In this document: positions 13,516 through 15,679 of the stretch, piece after piece
How positions within the stretch are numbered: position 1 is the stretch's first letter
Layout: each line of letters opens with the position of its first letter
From: CAZAGT01 sp964484515
GTDB taxonomy: Bacteria; Desulfobacterota; DSM-4660; Desulfatiglandales; HGW-15
Direction of reading: 5' to 3'
NCBI GenBank assembly: GCA_964484515.1
Contig: CAZAGT010000091.1
Location: forward strand, 1-15,679
Length of the DNA stretch: 15,679 nucleotides
Made by a program: the position numbers and the translations under genes
Notes under the pieces: generated by a model
What the model was told of the DNA's origin: nothing
The model's database searches: none
The model's input: the letters and a program-made list of their open reading frames with translations, nothing else

Positions 13516-14976
13516 TTATGACATCGTCATGCTTTTCAAGCCCGGGATTTCGTTCTTGATGCGATCCTGGGCTTCCTCGGGAATAAAGCTTCGGGAGGCT
13601 TCCCTCAGGATCTGGCGGGCCTTCTCCGTGGCTCTCTGCCGGGCGTCCTTGCTGCCTGCTTGGAACCAGCGCTCTCGATCCTGCCGGTCACTATGAAGCG
13701 GTTTATACAGTTCTGATCGCATGTGGCGTCTCGTATGGCGGGAGGAGACGAAGTGCCCCCCGGGTCCCACTTCCTTGATCAGATCAAAGGCGAGCGTCTC
13801 ATCGTTTATTTGGATCCCTTCCAAGGCCCGCATCGTCATACCGATGATTTCGTTGTCAATCACAAGTTTGTCGTAGGAGGCCGTCAGGCAGAACTCCAGG
13901 AATCCGGCGGCGTCGTGAATAACATTCCCCCCGGCCAAGGCGACCATCAGGTTTGTCATGGCGGATTCATAACCGGCTTGGGCATCGTTCACCTTCGAAT
14001 CCGACATACCGGCGGTCACGTATATGGGCAGACCATAGAACTGGGCCATCTGAGCCGCTGCCGAATTCATTAGGCCCATTTCAACCGCACCCGAAAGGTA
14101 TTTCAGGTCCCGCAGATCTGTTATCGATGAGATGCAGCCATAGATGGTGGGTGTCCCCGGGTTGGCAAGTTGAGCCAACATGACCCCGGCCAGGGAGTCC
14201 ACGTTCTGCACCACCAGGTTTCCGGCCAACGTGATGGGGGCCGTGGCGCCGCACAAGGGTTCGGCCGGGACCACGACCGGAATCCCATGACGGGCGGCCT
14301 CCATGGTCAGCTGGGCATAGGTTTCATCCAGTTTCAAAGGACTGATCCCGCAGGTGACCATGGAGATGAAGGGGCGATCTCGAAGTCCGGCGGGGGACCC
14401 GGCAATGATCTCAGCCATCTTGATGACATTGCGGACGCCTTCAACCGTGTAGACGCCGCCCATCACGTGTTTGCGAGTGTGATTTAAGGCCGCGCCGAAT
14501 CGGTTGACATCGATATCATCTTCCCCAAGATCGCTGGGGTACACATTAAGCATATAAAAATGGACGTGTTCGAGTTTGTCCACCAAACGGGCCATATTGA
14601 TGACGTCCTCGAGCGTGGCCCTACGTGCATCCTGTTTCCCAGGGTCCTGTACGTTGAGCGCGGTGCCACCGGTGCCGAGGTACACCTTTTTCCCTCCGAT
14701 CTCACAATCCAGGTCGCCGTTTGTGGACCGTCCGCAAAGTCGGACCACCGAGGGCACCTGATTAACGAGGTCCTCGACCATGGCGCCCGGAACTTTTACA
14801 AGCCGGCTCGATTCATCCACGCTCGCGCCGGCCTCGCGAAAAAGCCCCAGGGCGGCAGGAAAATTCACCTGAACGCCTACTTCGGAGAAGACCCTGAGCG
14901 TGGTCTCGTGGATCTTGCGGACATCCTCATCATTGATGGGCTTGTATTGTCCTCCGGACAATCCTCTTTGCGTCAT
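13516..14976 (-). CDS. MttB-superfamily methyltransferase (non-pyrrolysine), first copy
   Basis: A 486-residue member close in length to characterised glycine-betaine MtgB-type enzymes. Positions below are counted from an alternative ATG at 14985. Family segments are NHTRKHVMGGVYT (168-180), VIKMAEIIAGS (187-197), LANPGTPTIYG (273-283) and AGMSDSKVNDAQAGYE (325-340). The residue after SDSK, which I take to be the pyrrolysine site in true MttB, is Val332; no in-frame amber is present. The ATG at 14976 is preferred because AAAGGG lies 9 bases upstream, whereas it abuts the ATG at 14985. The substrate is unknown; demethylation of a quaternary amine to the shared corrinoid protein is the family expectation. 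Confidence 0.9.
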   Translation of the reverse strand: MTQRGLSGGQYKPINDEDVRKIHETTLRVFSEVGVQVNFPAALGLFREAGASVDESSRLVKVPGAMVEDLVNQVPSVVRLCGRSTNGDLDCEIGGKKVYLGTGGTALNVQDPGKQDARRATLEDVINMARLVDKLEHVHFYMLNVYPSDLGEDDIDVNRFGAALNHTRKHVMGGVYTVEGVRNVIKMAEIIAGSPAGLRDRPFISMVTCGISPLKLDETYAQLTMEAARHGIPVVVPAEPLCGATAPITLAGNLVVQNVDSLAGVMLAQLANPGTPTIYGCISSITDLRDLKYLSGAVEMGLMNSAAAQMAQFYGLPIYVTAGMSDSKVNDAQAGYESAMTNLMVALAGGNVIHDAAGFLEFCLTASYDKLVIDNEIIGMTMRALEGIQINDETLAFDLIKEVGPGGHFVSSRHTRRHMRSELYKPLHSDRQDRERWFQAGSKDARQRATEKARQILREASRSFIPEEAQDRIKNEIPGLKSMTMS

Positions 14977-15013
14977 CTTCTTCATCCCTTTGATCGTTGC
15001 TATGGTTGTGGAA

Positions 15014-15664
15014 TCAGATGGGGCTTGGCGATCTTCTCATCGAACAGCCCTTTTTTCCGCAATCAGAGCACGGATTGAAGGCAGCCGCCGACGGATGCGC
15101 TTGGAAGGAAAATACACCAAAAACCCCTGAGATCGATTTGCGGGGTTGCATCAGGCAGGAATCAGTGAGGTTCACATTCAAACCACGGGATTCGAACAAC
15201 CGAAAAAGCTTCTTCTGTTCCGTGAGGGGCCAGTCACAATAGCCGGGGCTGAAACGCAGGGTAGTCCCTTTGTGCATCGGTTTCAGTGCCTTTGCCACGT
15301 GTCTTTGGAATTCGTCCACCATGCTTTCCACTGCGTCCGATCCCATGGCATCAAGGATATAGGCCTGCGAGATCCGGTTTCGTTGGGTAAGACTATTGAT
15401 CTCGTCCTCGAGCCTGGGTCCAATGGTCCCCACAAAGCAGACAATCTCCTCGCAGTGGGTCAGGGTCTTCGAAAGCTTCCGGCTTGCCAATGTGATGCCG
15501 CCCTTAAGTCGGACCAAATCCTCCCGGAGAGAATCGATCTCGATGAACCGGTAACTCAATTCGGACTTCATGAGACCGGCCAGCTTGGAACCCAGTTTTT
15601 CGATCTTCACTTTAATGGACCGCGAGAAAGTCTGCGACCCTTTGCCACCGAGCAACCGGACCAA
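15014..15664 (-). CDS. Stand-alone Met_synt_B12 (vitamin B12-dependent methionine synthase activation) domain protein
   Basis: In methionine synthase this domain binds AdoMet and remethylates oxidised cob(II)alamin. Here it is a free 216-residue protein. Diagnostic segments are RFSPGYCDWPLTEQKKLF (137-154), LTDSCLMQPRKSISGV (166-181), and a C-terminal CSDCGKKGC cluster (C199, C202, C207) that might bind a metal. The N-terminal half (about 1-130) is helical. The TTG start at 15664 is supported by GAGGAGGGAA (15665-15674) immediately upstream; an upstream ATG cannot be excluded because the window ends there. As the first gene before the methyltransferases it is a plausible reactivation partner for the operon's corrinoid protein, which otherwise lacks a RamA-type activator here. 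Confidence 0.88.
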   Translation of the reverse strand: MVRLLGGKGSQTFSRSIKVKIEKLGSKLAGLMKSELSYRFIEIDSLREDLVRLKGGITLASRKLSKTLTHCEEIVCFVGTIGPRLEDEINSLTQRNRISQAYILDAMGSDAVESMVDEFQRHVAKALKPMHKGTTLRFSPGYCDWPLTEQKKLFRLFESRGLNVNLTDSCLMQPRKSISGVFGVFSFQAHPSAAAFNPCSDCGKKGCSMRRSPSPI

Positions 15665-15679
15665 TTCCCTCCTCTTAAG

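Noticed and set aside
11063..14985. Possible pyrrolysine-containing MttB genes
   Set aside because: Both MttB-like genes are open over their full expected length with no internal amber, and no pyl genes are seen in the window.
14560..15078. 172-codon plus-strand open frame opposite the first MttB-like gene
   Set aside because: It is antisense to a well-supported gene, crosses the gene junction and has no domain.

Overview
The window carries 16 protein genes, all on the minus strand, so it reads right to left as one or two long operons. I see no tRNA, rRNA, CRISPR array, insertion sequence or phage gene. The corrinoid methyl-transfer genes, a stand-alone B12-reactivation protein, strong AGGAGG-type ribosome binding sites, several TTG/GTG starts and tight gene spacing suggest a Gram-negative-type anaerobe, most likely a Desulfobacterota-like sulfate reducer or syntroph. 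The lineage is inference only.

Region 1 (15664 to 10375) is a corrinoid-dependent methyltransferase module: a Met_synt_B12-type reactivation protein, an MttB-superfamily methyltransferase, a pterin-binding MtgA/MeTr-type methyltransferase, a second MttB-superfamily methyltransferase and a cognate corrinoid protein with the DxHxxG motif. Both MttB-type proteins lack an in-frame amber codon, so they belong to the non-pyrrolysine branch, whose known members demethylate quaternary amines such as glycine betaine. The expected flow is methylated amine to corrinoid protein to tetrahydrofolate.

Region 2 (10382 to 6025) is coupled to region 1 by an 8-base gene overlap. It encodes a class I AdoMet methyltransferase with a long uncharacterised C-terminal half, a canonical glutamine-dependent asparagine synthetase homologue, and a second homologue whose glutaminase domain has lost its Cys nucleophile and other signature motifs while its ATP-binding loop is intact. 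This combination is the most unusual part of the window and may build or modify a methylated or amidated small molecule.

Region 3 (5969 to 4046) holds a small unknown protein, a one-pass membrane protein with a coiled coil, a divergent IF-1 paralogue with a TTG start, and a bifunctional-nuclease-family (DUF151) protein. A gap of about 430 bases follows. It contains a 13-bp inverted repeat, an open but start-less frame following the nuclease-family stop codon, and a good sigma-70 promoter (TTGACT, 18 bases, TATAAG) with a perfect 12-bp palindrome in its spacer.

Region 4 (3617 to 1) is a trehalose operon: a DUF5752-like protein with an internal duplication, TreT, OtsB and the start of a GT20 OtsA-like synthase that runs off the left edge. 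It contains two independent trehalose routes. Together with the possible betaine and amide chemistry upstream, this suggests a compatible-solute or stress-adaptation locus, which is inference from context.
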